64,000 nt of DNA from Dirofilaria immitis. Taxonomy: Eukaryota > Nematoda > Chromadorea > Rhabditida > Onchocercidae. The DNA is taken from positions 8,975,501-9,039,500 of the forward strand of contig JAKNDB010000068.1 in NCBI GenBank assembly GCA_024305405.1, written 5' to 3'. Made by a program: the position numbers and the translations under genes. The notes beneath the pieces were generated by a model. It saw nothing but the letters and a program-made list of their open reading frames with translations. It made no database searches and was not told the origin of the DNA. Positions 43,497 through 56,400 of this stretch are shown piece after piece; the first letter of the stretch is position 1, and the number at the start of each line of letters is the position of its first letter.

Positions 43497-46400
43497 TCAC
43501 ATTAATAAGTTATATTGAAAACTGATTACAGAAAAAACAAACTTTATTTGTGGTATGCAAGTTAGATAATCGATTTTGTCGATTATCTCTTGCATAGTAT
43601 GTGTGACATTGGGCAGTTGAATAGTCGGATTCGGCCAATGTTTACAGCCTTCAATATATTTCGATTCGCATGCCGTTGATTGATCCACTTCATCACAAGT
43701 ACGTTCCGCAACAAAAAGCGGATTGATCATATCAATTGTACCACTAAATTTCATTCATTTCGATTTCTCTGCCGATTCAAAATGCGTCATTAGTTCACAG
43801 ATTCATGTGTTTATTCTCTTAAAATCAACGAGCTATAGGTTTCGACGAAAGATTTACGATTTCTATGCTTCAGGAAAGTATTCAAATTTTTATATATCTG
43901 GATTTCCAACACTTTTAATATCCTTTTAAATTAATATTTTTTAAGTTTTTAAAGACTTCGTAAAAATTTATGCACTGTTTACGGGCCATATGTCCAGTTG
44001 AGCTTACAGCTAGTAAGTTGGTACTTAGTCATAAATTTTTTTAAATATTTAAATACACAAAAGAAAAATTGTAAAATTTTTTTGCACTTTAAAATACTTA
44101 AGTACAAATGTATTTGTCATCCTAACAAATCGAATATATGATAATTATCAGAACCCAACGACCGATTTATCATAACTAGCCCAGTCTTAATTTTGAATTT
44201 GAATGAATTTTTTGAATGAAAAAATTTTTTTGAAATTTTGAACTTTTTTGAAATTTGAATTTTTTTACGAAGAATTAATTTCTAATAAAAATTTCTAATA
44301 AAATGGTTTTCCATCATTTGTGAAATTAAACTGAGAAAAAGAAAGACGAAAAAGTGAAAAATATAAAAAAATCCTGCATGTGGTAAATTGAATTTAATAA
44401 GTACTATAGAAGGTGATGATAATTGCTAGAAGTACTTTTCGAAATTTTGATAAGTTTACAAGGTGCTTAAAATGGAGAGATAAAAGAGAAAAAGTATAAT
44501 TCCTATTCAACTACACCAGCTTTAAATGATACAGTTTCTTTCAACGAAACCTTCTAGAAATATTTCAAGCAAAAGAAGGAAGAGTTTGCAATTCGAGATA
44601 AATTTCAATCACTTTAACGATTATAGTCTGAAATGACACTTGCCTAAAGTTTAAGCGCTCATTAGTATGCCATAATGATTACCACTAATAACATGAAATC
44701 TGGAATTTCAGAGCTTTTAAAGTGAAGTTTTATTTTCCATATTAAACAAATTTTCTGATAAGAATGTGAATATGTTAAATTTCTTCCCATACATAATTAA
44801 ATATTATTGTGACAAGGTATATTTCTTGTAAGAAATGCTCAAATCGTAAGCTATTATTTGCTTTTTTTTTTATTATAACTCTTTGACATAAACTAACCGC
44901 CGATGGCACTGTCTTCCACAACTCTGTTGATAGGAACATTGGCCACATTGTTGTTGACTGATGGTAACATCGCGCAGATAATTATAGAAATTATTGAAAG
45001 CCTGAAATTTGTCAAACAAATGAATTAGAAGATTAAGCTTCTTTTCTTCTTCGCTTTCTTTCTTGGCTTCTGAAAAATATATAAGTTACGGTTCTTCGAG
45101 GATATAAACTATTTTGTTGAAAACAGGAAGCAATTTTAATTTAAAATCTATTGAATGTTCCTTATTTTAATGGCATCGTAAAATCGATAATATAATATTA
45201 TTATATTTTCAGTCGCACCAAACTTTTCAAAAATATTAATTACATCTTTCAAAGATAAACGAATATTTACGGTTTATAACACTAAAATAAAAATTGATAA
45301 AACTTGGCATTTTACGTAGAACATTGGGAGCGATAAACAAAAAAGCTAGAAATGAATAAAAAGAATATCGATGATGTTGTATATTTCAAGGTTATCTCGG
45401 GTTGTATATAATAACAATTAGTCAATTAAAGGTCGGGAGACAATAACCTGAATAATGTCGAATAGAAAAATCCAAATTTAAGAAAACGGATTTCCAAATT
45501 TGCAACCGCTTTGATTCCAAAAAGTTTTTATACTAATAATAACATCGTGCTTAAAAGTCTTATATGAATTATAAGATTACGTTTCTGATCAAAGAATTAA
45601 ATATATAACTTTACAATTTGTCTGCATTTCATTAACTTAATCCCAAGAGTCAGACATATTATCATAATTAACGTTTTTCTAAGGACAAATTTCAATTGGA
45701 TGAAATCAGTAGCAATTTTTATAAATCCTATTAATTCCTAAAAAAATATACAATAAACCCTGTAACTAATCTTTTTTTCATACGGAAGAAAGTTAATTTC
45801 TTTCTGTTAAAATTTGGTATCTGAGATAATTCGGCTCACATTCCAGTATGTCATCGTTTCTGAGACAATATTTTTAGAGTAAATTGGGTTTTTGATCTTT
45901 CAAAAGTTAAAACGTAAAATATCGACTAAAAAAATATCAATCTCAGAGATATTCAAAAAAAACATGAAAAATGTTATCTCTTATTTGTCATTTTATGCTC
46001 AAACACAATTCGTTTGCTTAAAAATTATCGATACAATAGAAAACACAGCGAGAATGGTTAGTTGATTTGATTGCTGTGTTCTTTTCGAGATCATCTGCAT
46101 TTGCATTTATGTTTTGCGATTTGTTTCATTGTTGGCAAAGATAAAATTTTAAGATACTCAGGAAAATTTATTTCTCCAAAAAGCCTGAATTATAGAAACC
46201 TGGATTCGAAATTCAAATAAATGACTTTTTTTTTATCGAAGAAGGTATGGAGTTATTGACAACAGTAATGAATAGAGTATTATGTATGGGTATTCTGAAA
46301 GAGAATTATGCATAACATTATCAATATAAATTCATGATTAATTTAAGAAATAAGTCTGAATAATATTAAAATTTGAAGAAATTTAACTCTTTATATATAT

Positions 46401-48209
46401 CACTGTAACGCATACAATCAGGAACGACGATGCTAACGGACAGTTAGGCGAAATAAATCGTTCTCAATCCTATCAGAAAATGATCGCTTTATACAGCTAT
46501 CGAAGTAGATGATAGAGATTAGTCTTAGAAACTGATACTTCATTTCATATTATCTACCAGTTTATACAAGTAAAATAATCATGTTGAAAAATTTCAAATA
46601 ATTCAGTCTCAAATAATTCTACTATGCAAAATATTTAATCATTTCACTCGTTTTGCTTCTTTCTGCAAAGAATTTTTTCAACGATAATTTAAACAGTGAC
46701 CTATTAAACGTACATTTTACTTCTTTCAAGAGATTATCAAAGATTAGATCGTAATCTACAATGAATAACAAATATGCGCGACAAATACGCGCAGCACTTT
46801 AAGATGACCTCGAAATATAGTTCACTTCAGAGAGTATATTTCAAATTATTTTAGATCTTATTTTCAAATGAAGCAATGGATTTGGAAGATCCGTCTGAAA
46901 ATGCAATTAAGAATTTTGAGATTTCATGTGAAATCTAGAATTATTCTCATTTGAAGGATTAGTTGAATGTGAAAAAATTAAAGAAGTATCATAAGATTTA
47001 AAATATGAAACTAAGCTTAAGATGAACAATGATTAAGATTTTATAGAATCTCTGTGGTTGTTAGTGAAGTAACTGAAACTTGTATGCAAAAGTAGTCATG
47101 CGTAAATGTTACGCGTAAGTATTTAAAAAAATTAAAACCACAAAAATATAGAAATACCTAACAACGAACGTAACATTAATTGTCAAATGTTTAGAAATTT
47201 TTTAGTTTTCTATTCTACATCCATATTAAAACACTTTTATCTCTAAAATCGAGAAAAAAAAGAATGAACATGGGCACAACTTACCACACTCCAACGTTCA
47301 TGTAAAAGTTTGAAAAAATATGTTCACGGCAACCATTTTTGCCAGGTAGCAACTGATCGAAGTAGGAACGTTGCCATCGCGGATTATTACCTTTTAACCA
47401 AATACATGGACCCCAAGCTGTCCATTGCGCGCAATTATCTGCTTGTACTGCATTTCCAAACATTGCTGACAATTGTCCTTCTGAAATTGGTTAGGAACAT
47501 ATGAAATTTCCTTAAAGAAGTAGGGCTGATTAATTTCAAATAATTAACTATTAATTAATGGAATAATTTTTCAGTATAAATATGCTCTTCTCTTCCAAGA
47601 AAATGAACGATTAAATCATTACGAAAAGAAGTAAAAAGAAATTGTTAAAAAAATCTGAAAACTAGATTAGATCAATAATTTCCAGCTACAACACTTCGAG
47701 ATGCTAAAGGGGTATATATATTTCTAAATTCGAGTGATGTTTATCGTCGAATCTCAAGCGAGAAACATGGTCATACAAAAGTTATTTGCAAATCCTGGTA
47801 ATCCATCAGATTCCAAAAGCTACTTTTAATTAAAAGGGAAAGAACGATCAAACGTCATTCCAAGCATAGTTATGATTGGGTGCTTGAGTGTTTGTGTATT
47901 GTTTATTTATTCAATTGAAGTAAACTACTGTTGCTATTAAAAATAAAGTTTGGAAAAATTTCAAATTAATAAGCAAAAACAAAGTTCAGCCTAGTTGAAT
48001 AGATTAAGGTTAAACTTCAGGGTTAAACTATATCTTTAGAGTTAAACTATATACTCATTTCTTGCCGAAGTAGTCAATGAACTTTGGGATTCATTGCATT
48101 CATTAAGTACTCATAAATCAACTGAAAAATATGAGAAGCACTGACCTGTGCCATTTGTGGAAAGAATGAAAACGATGAATGCAATAAGGACAGATGATGG
48201 GATCATCAT
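43497..48209 (-). CDS. Secreted Cys-rich protein with thrombospondin-type-1-like segment
   Basis: Four exons. Exon 1 (48146-48209) is a signal peptide, MMIPSSVLIAFIVFILSTNG. Exon 2 (47285-47480) has CAQWTAWGPCIWLKGN, a TSP1-like W-x-x-W-G-x-C start, then RWQRSYFDQLLPGKNGC. Exon 3 (44898-45001) has AFNNFYNYLRDVTISQQQCG and CSYQQSCGRQCHRR. Exon 4 (43497-43743) has NPLFVAERTCDEVDQSTACE, CKHWPNPTIQLPNVT and YLTCIPQ, and stops with TGA at 43497. The protein is about 200 residues with about 12 Cys and no transmembrane segment after the signal, so secreted. Phases join cleanly at exons 1/2 and 3/4. At 2/3 the strong GTAAGT donor gives the wrong phase; a GTGTGG donor 6 bases earlier (after ...YMNVG) fits, or one G is missing. 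Probably a nematode matrix or secreted protein; no precise function can be named. Confidence 0.72.
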
Positions 48210-48461
48210 GCTGTTGAAGTATCCGTAGAATATAAAACGCAGTGGTAAACTGATGACAATAATGAAAATGGAAAGTTTGTTGCGAGAAGGAAGAAAATTA
48301 AAAATCAGCGATACTAATTAATTTTACACACTTCCTTCACTGACCAATAACCACAGTAAGAACAATGATAATGATAATAATAATAATAATGATTGCCAAT
48401 TGCCATGATGGTAGTCGTATTCACCAATACATAACTGGTAACTGAAGAATAGGAAGAGAGA

Positions 48462-48550
48462 TAGATGGATGAATGAATGGAATGAATTAATGAATGGTAT
48501 GAATGAATGAATGGATGGTATAAATGAATGAATGAATGGGATGAATGGAC
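48462..48550. repeat. Degenerate (GAAT)n tetranucleotide repeat
   Basis: About 20 imperfect units of GAAT/GGAT/TGAA in the divergent intergenic region. It creates long but artificial open frames on both strands, such as Ser/Phe/His/Ile-rich ones on the minus strand. Confidence 0.85.
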
Positions 48551-48654
48551 GTTTACTAACCATCCATTCATGTTCACATCTCTGTCTCCTGTACATTCGT
48601 GTTCCTCATGTCATTTTACATTTTTCTTATCAATATTTTAATTTCTCTATCACT

Positions 48655-48738
48655 AAAAACTTGTATTTGCGTGAGGATGACCCAGATATGCCAGCAGCAG
48701 CACCATTAGATAGATGGGATATTGAAAAGTCTTATTAA
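48655..48738 (+). other. Orphan coding-like stretch ending in a stop
   Basis: The plus strand reads NLYLREDDPDMPAAAPLDRW then DIEKSY and TAA. The composition is protein-like and resembles the end of a last exon. No TTTCAG acceptor directly precedes it and no upstream exon was found. May be a terminal exon of an unrecognised small gene, a remnant, or chance. Confidence 0.25.
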
Positions 48739-49690
48739 CGTATAAGCTTTTCTATCACTTCTCTCGAATTTCTTGTGAAAATAAATGAATATTTTTGTAC
48801 TCTTCTGTTCATATAATTATTATGTATGTCATTATTCAGCTTTGGATGAAACAATTCTTGAAAAAAATAAATAAATAAATAAAACAGCGTACTATAAAAC
48901 AGAAAAAGAGCATACAAAAAAAAATAAAAAAATTATAAAAATAATGAAACAGCATGATAAAATATAATAAAACAGCATACTTGCATTAAATTCTACTTGT
49001 TAAGAGAATAACCTGAATAAATTTATTATTTGCTTTTATAGAACTTGACAGTAAACGATCTCGGGTGATATCACTCACGAGAAAAATTATCGCTTTTTTA
49101 TGAAAACTAAACATTAAGCATTCATTCAATAGAACACCAAACACGAGTTCCTCAGCTCAATTTCTGAGTTATTTCGATGTCAAAACTTTTAGGTTTTAAA
49201 TCTTTCCCATTTCTGTCTTCCAGAAATTTCCTTACATTTTCATATAATTCGAAAGATTTCACTGATAAAGAAAGCGGACTGATTAATACCACACTTAAAG
49301 AGGACTTCCTATATAGTAATAGATTATCACACCAAACACAAAACTGCTATGAATCAAGAACCAAAAACAAATTTTCATTGCGTCTCCAATATAGAACCGC
49401 GAAATTCGATTGATTTCTCATCCTCCTGGTCAATCGTTGACTTTGTTTGGATGGTTTGTCTATTTTGATTAACATTTTCATGTCTGCGGGGATGTTTTTC
49501 ATGCGCAACGCATGTAAGTCCCACATAAACTTTGCGCAGAAGTTATAAATATCGAATGAACATTTGCACATACGCAGACTTTAAATAACATGCGTTTCTT
49601 TCGCTTACCAAATGTAACATGAATGGTAAATTCGATCTTTGAGAAAGTTAATCGAAGTGTTTTAAAGATAAAAAATCATCATTGGAAACT

Positions 49691-51507
49691 ATGGAAGATA
49701 TAGTGCTTCCCGTATGCGAGCAGTCGACAGAGAATGCTTCCACTGCCAGTGCTTCATCTTGGAAAGTAATTGTCACTCAAGAGGTAACTTTTAAATAGTT
49801 CTTGTCACATGTTGCTTTTGAAACATATTTTACTCTCTATAATTTTCTCTGCAACATCCATTCAATTCACAGTTATAATTTCTTTAGCCTTACTCACATT
49901 TCTCCATCCGCTCAATATTTCGCTTAATTTTTCATACCGCTAAACTTTTCATTAGTAAAAGTTCACATGTAACTGTAAAAATTGCATAATACTCGACTTA
50001 TTCTAATTCATTTAATTCTATAGAAGACAACGACCAAGCACATGCCCGAATCACCAGATATGAAATTCGCTCGGACACGGTTTGGTCATCTTCTCGATGG
50101 AATACGAAGTGGTGAGATTCAAACTGGGATACAAGCTAGAAATCGAGCCAGAAGGTTAGACTATGCTCATATTAGAAAAAAATGCTGGAGATTCTAGATT
50201 TGTTATAAAACATTTGACTTCAAATTTATTAATTAGAACTGATTTGATAAAATATTTAAATTTAATTGTATGAATGTGAATTTCTGCTTTACAGTCCAGA
50301 AGAAATGGAAAGAGATTTGCTTGAACGTCCAAAGAAATCACTACGACGTGAAAGTCGACGTGAGTGATTCTCTGTTTTCATCATTTAGGATGGAACATGT
50401 TTTATCATTGTTGCTGTTACTATTTACTAAAATTTGCTTTTCAGGATTTAGAAATTTTTTTTAAATCATTTATTACAGATACTGTGCTGAACATAGCAGC
50501 TACATTAAATAAAAGAACTAAATGAGTCGACGGTCTAGCTCATTATTATGAACCTGCGAGAAGAGATATATTTTTATTACTGACAAAATAGAAATGTTTT
50601 TTCTTTTCTCTTTTCAAAAAATATCAAAAATAAATTTTTAGGGATGGTTTTCGAGCTCCGAGGTAAACCCTTTGCATTGCGAGATATTGGTCGTCGAGAA
50701 GGCGTATATGCGTTATGTCGAAACTGGATGCGAGGCAGTGATGACGAACGACCGAAAGAAAGGCGAGAAGTAGAGCATCCAGAACCACCCGACGACTCAC
50801 TGGTAGTATCATTTGTGAGAAACGTATTTTTGATTTTCAGTAGTTTTCAGAGAAATCATTCTGATTAACGATTTTTTGCAATTTTCATTTTAGTTTTTCG
50901 GCTGTCCGTTTATAAGATCCGTCCTAACATCTCATGACATAAAATCTTATAATCTTCACAAATCTAACACGGCATTACTCATTTTCGAGACTTTAAAACA
51001 AATCAATAATTTATAACATGTGAAAAGGAGTCCGAAGAAATTTTAGAAATGGCATAACATATATAAAATTATGAAAATTGATAGCATCCAGGTATAAAAC
51101 AACTTTGTTCGACAAGCTGAAAACCGCATTTAGGATTTACTGGCTACAAAAGAAATTTGGGCATTGCCACGGCCCCATGATCGCATCCGGATAGAACCAG
51201 CCCCTCCACCGCTATACATTAATACGAAAGTAAAACTGGATACAACGAACTCCAGAGAGCTGTTGGCAGTTTATCTACCGCATTGGAGAAGAATTAAGAA
51301 AAAGTCGGTCTTTTATCCCGGAAAAAATCTAAGATGCTAAAAAAACGTTTCATATAATTTTATATGTTCAACTAATCTAAAAGAACAAGCAAAAACTTGA
51401 ATCCAAAGATTCCTCAGGATTTATATATAAAATAAAATTGATTTTTCAGTTGGAACGAGTATTCTCGAATTCGAGACCGACGATATCAAAAAGTATCAGA
51501 TTGCTGA
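49691..51507 (+). CDS. lin-37: LIN-37, DREAM/MuvB complex subunit
   Basis: LIN37 is a core MuvB protein of the DREAM complex, needed in the nucleus for repression of cell-cycle genes. Six exons with fully consistent phases: 49691-49783, 50024-50154, 50295-50359, 50642-50802, 51134-51303, 51450-51507; 225 residues (human LIN37 is about 246). Conserved blocks in family order: FARTRFGHLLDGI (N-terminal helix), GVYALCRNWMRGS (vertebrate LYPICRAWMRNS), EIWALPRPHDR (vertebrate VYKLPPP), LLAVYLPHWRRIKKNWNEYS and RDRRYQKVSDC (C-terminal basic helix). The exon 5 donor is taken as GTCGGT at 51304, because it yields the conserved C-terminus; the next GT (51308) gives a non-conserved 33-residue tail instead. 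A second exon at 50479 (VLNIAATLNKRTK, then TGA) is in phase with exon 3 and could make a short isoform lacking all later conserved blocks. Confidence 0.85.
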
Positions 51508-53465
51508 ACACTGTATTCAACATGAATCAACAAAACAGCATCATATGAATACAATTTTTTCTTAAAACATATTTCGGACTAAATATATTCAACTTTGGAA
51601 GAGGAACTAATACAACGATGAAAATATTTCCCTAATTCACTTGTAATCACTAATTTCATCTCATTATTTCACATAGGCAATTGAAATTTCGCTGTTTTTG
51701 CAGATCTTTAGAACTGCAGATATCTTTCTCGTCAGCTTTGTTATATCAATGTCATTCTTTATTTGTGACTGAATTGATCAATAATTATCAAAAGTGAAAA
51801 AGTATCTAAAAAACAAGTTAGATAGTTGTGGATGATAATTGTAACTTAATATGTAAATGGGTGTAAGGGTAAAATGGAATCGTCTGACATTTAAATCTGA
51901 GTTCAGTTTTTTAACCAAGTATTCCAGAGAGAATAATTCGCAAACATGTATATTAAATTAGATTCATTTTAATTTACATCTTTCGTCATAAAATTTTTAA
52001 TTTTACTTTAGCTGCAGTAAGAAAAAAGCTAATTCACAATTGTTAGAGGTAGTAAACAAAAGTTTATTAGAGTAACATCAATTACAAAAAGAACAATATA
52101 ATCACCAGGTGTCAGTGTTATCGATTCTCTAAAATTAGAAACTAAAAAAACCACTGGCTAAAAACTTCCTGACTTTTACTAAAAGAAAAACCGAGCAATT
52201 TCCGTTCGCAGCGACGCAATGCACTTTCAAAAACATTTGATTAGATATAGATAATATTTGAAATCTGATCAAAATCGCAGTAAATACGTATGGGACAGAA
52301 CTCTTGATCCTTCCAGAGGCTACTTAAATGATAATGAAAGGAATGGACTAAAATAAAATGCAAAACAAATGAAAGACATGAAGGAAAAAATATTCTATTT
52401 TGCTGGGTTTACGTGATTAGGTCCTGATAAAGTAGCTTCTCTTGACGAAACCAAAACCTTCAGAAAAACCATTGGAAAGCCACGCATTACAAGGATGTGT
52501 ACACTATTTCAATGAGTACGTCCGGTTCATTCTCACCAAAAAGAAAATGTATCAGCAGAATAAAAGAAATAAAGCTCAAGGCTTCAGCTTCTTCTTTTTC
52601 GGGGTGGGATTTAAGGATCGCTTAAAAACTAAAAATCTGACAATTCGAAGTCAATTGAAATAGTGTCGGTAGAATCAATGCATTTAAAATTATATCCGAA
52701 GGAATTTTTCCTGTAGAAATTTTACTTATAAGTCAAAAATCAAAGAAAATTCGGAAAAATATTCAGAGCATGACAGATATCTAAATTTTAACCATTCCTG
52801 TGCTTTTAATTAATATCACTTAGCAACAAATGACGCTATCAATGAAATGAAAAATCAAAATACTACAGCTCCAACAGCGACAAAGGCAAATTGCCAACAT
52901 CATCCAAAACTGACAGATAATATACATACATAGAATAAGAGCTAACCTACTATTAATATTTAATTCTGTACATCTCATTCTGCCAGACAGAATCTAAAAC
53001 CTGCTTTTTGAAAAGTAATGAAATTGTAAGTGTTCCAAAAAGAATCATCCGAACTCTTTTCATTCTGGATAAATAAAAATCATATTTAATATTCAAATGA
53101 ACAAAGACTGATTATTAGATTGAAGATGATTAATTCGATATTTAAAATTCCAAATGTCACTGTGAAAAACTTTGATTTCTCTATCTATATCCATATAGAT
53201 ATTTTGTAGATAGAAATAGGTGCTTAGAAATCAGGCATATATCATAAAATCCTAAAAGAACTTTTTACTACAACAACCAGCTCTGAAAACAAACGATGAA
53301 TAATACAAAACTTTTAAAAAACTCATAGGTAGATATCATAACAACAGCATCATGCATTTTTAGAAAAATAACTTTGAAAAGTTGGTTTTGGAATAGCTAA
53401 CAATTTATTTGCTTACAGAATGGCTATATGCAAAACCGGAACAGAGTTCATGATATTTGCATTTT
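51508..53465. other. Intergenic region between convergent lin-37 and calnexin
   Basis: AT-rich, no exons recognised. A minus-strand AATAAA about 60 bases past the calnexin stop (plus-strand TTTATT near 53404) is a likely calnexin poly(A) signal. A 73-codon plus-strand open frame at 52442-52663 is Lys/Phe-rich with no family resemblance. Confidence 0.45.
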
Positions 53466-56400
53466 CTAATCCTGTTTCCTTTGACGTATACGCCTCGCTT
53501 TCGGAGAATTGTGATCGCCATTTCTGATTTCCTCACCAGATGATGCTTCCTACAATGATTCATTTATCTTAATGATTTTTAATTGTCTTAGTGCACTTAT
53601 GCAGATCCGGCTCTTATTGGTAGCCCACTACAAATTATAAGATTCTTCATTAAAGGATAATTTAAATAGTTGAAAAACCTAAAAGAAAGAATTTCAAGAT
53701 TTCATTTCTCCAAGTAAATTGCATGTTAATAAAAACCATAAAAAAATAATAGTCACTTATACCTACTTTTTCTATGTAGGAACGACTTGGTGAACCAGAA
53801 GGAGTCCTTTTCTTTTCTTTCGCATTATCATCATGTACTTCAGGTTCTTGCGAACTACATTCCATAGACTCATCATCGTCACCAACAAGATCCGGCACTT
53901 CATCGTCAGGATGTGATTTCAACAAAAAAGTAAAGCATAACCTTATGTAATATTAAAAAAGAATTCTCGACATACTTCAAATAATATTAGATCCTTAACA
54001 GCTAACGAGCCTAATATATAACTTACTTCATCAGTTTTTTATAATCCAGTGTAACTGGGCGACTTTTGCGTCCGAAGCAAATAATGGCTGTGATGATTAT
54101 TGGTATAAGAATGGATAGGATATAGATAACCCATAACCACGGCCGTTCCTCAGTCGCTGATACAAGTTTACTAAATATTCCTTGACCAGGAGAGGATGCA
54201 CTTTCGTAAGCTGCCTCCTGTAAAATGAATGATGTATAAAGAAACTTAAATTTAGAAATCAAAGAAAGCCAAATTCTCAATTTCTTTCATAAAGGTCGTT
54301 TTGTAAGAATGCTGAAGTACCTGAGCTATTTTAATTTTAAAAGTCTGCTTGGCGAAATTGAAGCCGCATTTTCATCATCTCCGATATAAATGTTATCAAA
54401 AATGATGTTTGCACTCATTGTCCAAAGTTCAATCCCAAGAGCTATGATAGGTTGTAGTTGAGAGTATGGATGAGGTTCGAAATAATTCGGATTCTCGATT
54501 TGTTTTGGCTTCCATTTCCCTTTATAATTGGGATTTGCAATGCGTGGTGGCTTCCACTTCCCTGAAAAAAATGATTTCTTTTTCAATTTTGAATAAAACA
54601 AATTTTTCCATCGGCTATTTCATTATTATGAAAATGATGAGAAAAATAAAAAGAAACAAAACATTTGTAAATTGCCAATATTAGTAGTTCATTTCACATT
54701 TAGAAATCATAGATATCAGCTGATATTAAACATATTGATCAAATATAAGGAATAAATTCACTAATTTGTGAAACAAAAATACGTGATGTTTGTGAACTCA
54801 AAAGCTATGAAGTCTTATAACAAAATGAAGATTTAAAGCCAATATTAAATTTTGCTAATCGAAAAATCAACTTCAAAATTTAATACTAACTTTGTAATTT
54901 GGATTATCCATCATTGGTTTTGTCCATTTGCCACAACCACTCCGATCTTTACACTTTGGATTATCAACTCTCGGTGCTTCCCATTCACCATCCATGTTAT
55001 CGTCCCAGTCAGATGGTTTCACTGCCTCTGGATCCGGAATTAATGGTTCCTCTTCTTCAAGCCAATCATCAGGCATTACAGCATTCGTATCTTCAATTTT
55101 CGGAGGGCATTTTCATCCCTTAAACAATCCAGTGTATCAGGATAAATTCAATATTAATAATAGCTGAAAAACACTAGCAAAACCTTCTGCATTTACAGAT
55201 TTACTTTTCTTTCCAGTCAAAATCAGTCAGTCAAATAACTATAAACAGTACTACTATTATGTATTCTTAGTTCAAAAATCTCGCAAAAGAAGCTTGCATA
55301 GAGTATTTAGCTACGAGTGATTTTCAAATTTTATTCTGTTTTAATCTTATATTAATCTTGCAATCGCAACTCTGCCGAAAACAGCTGATTATATTTTTTT
55401 CTCTTCACTAATTAACATAAATTGACATTTCATGAAAAATTCACCAGTCATCAGGTTTTTTAGCATCTGGATCATCTATTTTTTCACGTTCATCCCAATT
55501 TTCAGGTTTTTGTCTGCCAGGTCATCAATTACTGTTGGCGGCGTGATCGATGGCTCGAGATCCTGAACATAATATAAAAATGTCTATTTCTCAAAATTTC
55601 AATTTTGCAGAAAAATTCGCTTTCCAAACATTCGAAAAAGGATTCTTGAAATATAAGACATCGAATTCCTAGAATGCAAGATATCTATAGACAAATTTGA
55701 AAAATATAAAGATTGAAGAACTTACGGTAATTAAATTACCAGACATAATTTTACTTTCATCAACCAACACAGTAAACGTTTCATCTGAGCGAACAATCAG
55801 AGTGTACAAATGAGTTTTGTGATCATCGAAATATGTTGAAACTGATTTAGATGGCTGTTTCATGTGATGTTCCTTTAAAAGAGTATGCTCAGAAAATGAT
55901 CTTCAGAAAAAGTATTTTAGTAGTTGTAGCTTTCTGTGAATCCAATTTTAAATTTCGTGACCATACTGATTTTGCAGCGACAGCAACTCCTGCTTTTTAT
56001 TCAAAAAATTTCAAAGTTCGTGACTATATCGAAGCTTAAAAATTCAAATTCAAAAAATACTACTAACCCTATGATTCCAAATATTCTTAATTTAATTATA
56101 GGTAAGTTAAATCATTTATAGCAAACATTATAAGCTTTTTTCAAAATATAGTCATATATGCTATGTAAGCAAGCCCTATTCAAAAACTTACTGTACTATA
56201 CTTAACATCATTCAGCTTATTTTGCTTTGCATCCGCTACTACGTTGCCAGCTTATGTTCCGAAATCTTCATGTGTTTGTAAGAACTACTCAACAAACATA
56301 TTTGAACTAACAGAGATAGTGCCATTTTTGGGATTTTTGAAGCGAACAATAAACAAGATGCTGGATTTGGCACCACATTTATCAGGTCCAAACATTATTG

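Larger units (their letters stand above)
48210..49690. promoter_or_regulatory. Divergent intergenic region between the secreted protein gene and lin-37
   Basis: 1.5 kb separating two divergent starts, so it must hold both promoters. Contains AAT trinucleotide and GAAT-type tetranucleotide repeats (48375-48400, 48462-48550) and a coding-like tail at 48655-48738 (separate entries). No conserved motif was identified with confidence. Confidence 0.45.

Noticed and set aside
44200..44300. Repeated TTTTTTGAA pattern as a CRISPR-like or regulatory array
   Set aside because: Plain low-complexity A/T sequence with irregular spacing and no conserved repeat-spacer structure.
48314..48596. His/Ser/Phe-rich minus-strand frames (87-90 codons) near 48.4 kb
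   Set aside because: Produced by the GAAT tetranucleotide repeat and an AAT repeat; not protein-like.
51304..51548. Frame break at the end of lin-37
   Set aside because: An apparent phase clash disappears if the donor at 51304 (GTCGGT) is used instead of 51308. The resulting C-terminus then matches the LIN37 family, so no error is needed.
56190..56260. Minus-strand text [18 protein letters not shown] as a calnexin exon
   Set aside because: Exon 4 ends in phase 0 at GTTAGT (56311) and joins cleanly to [17 protein letters not shown] at 55872, which matches calnexin. The intervening text would need an extra repair and has no acceptor.
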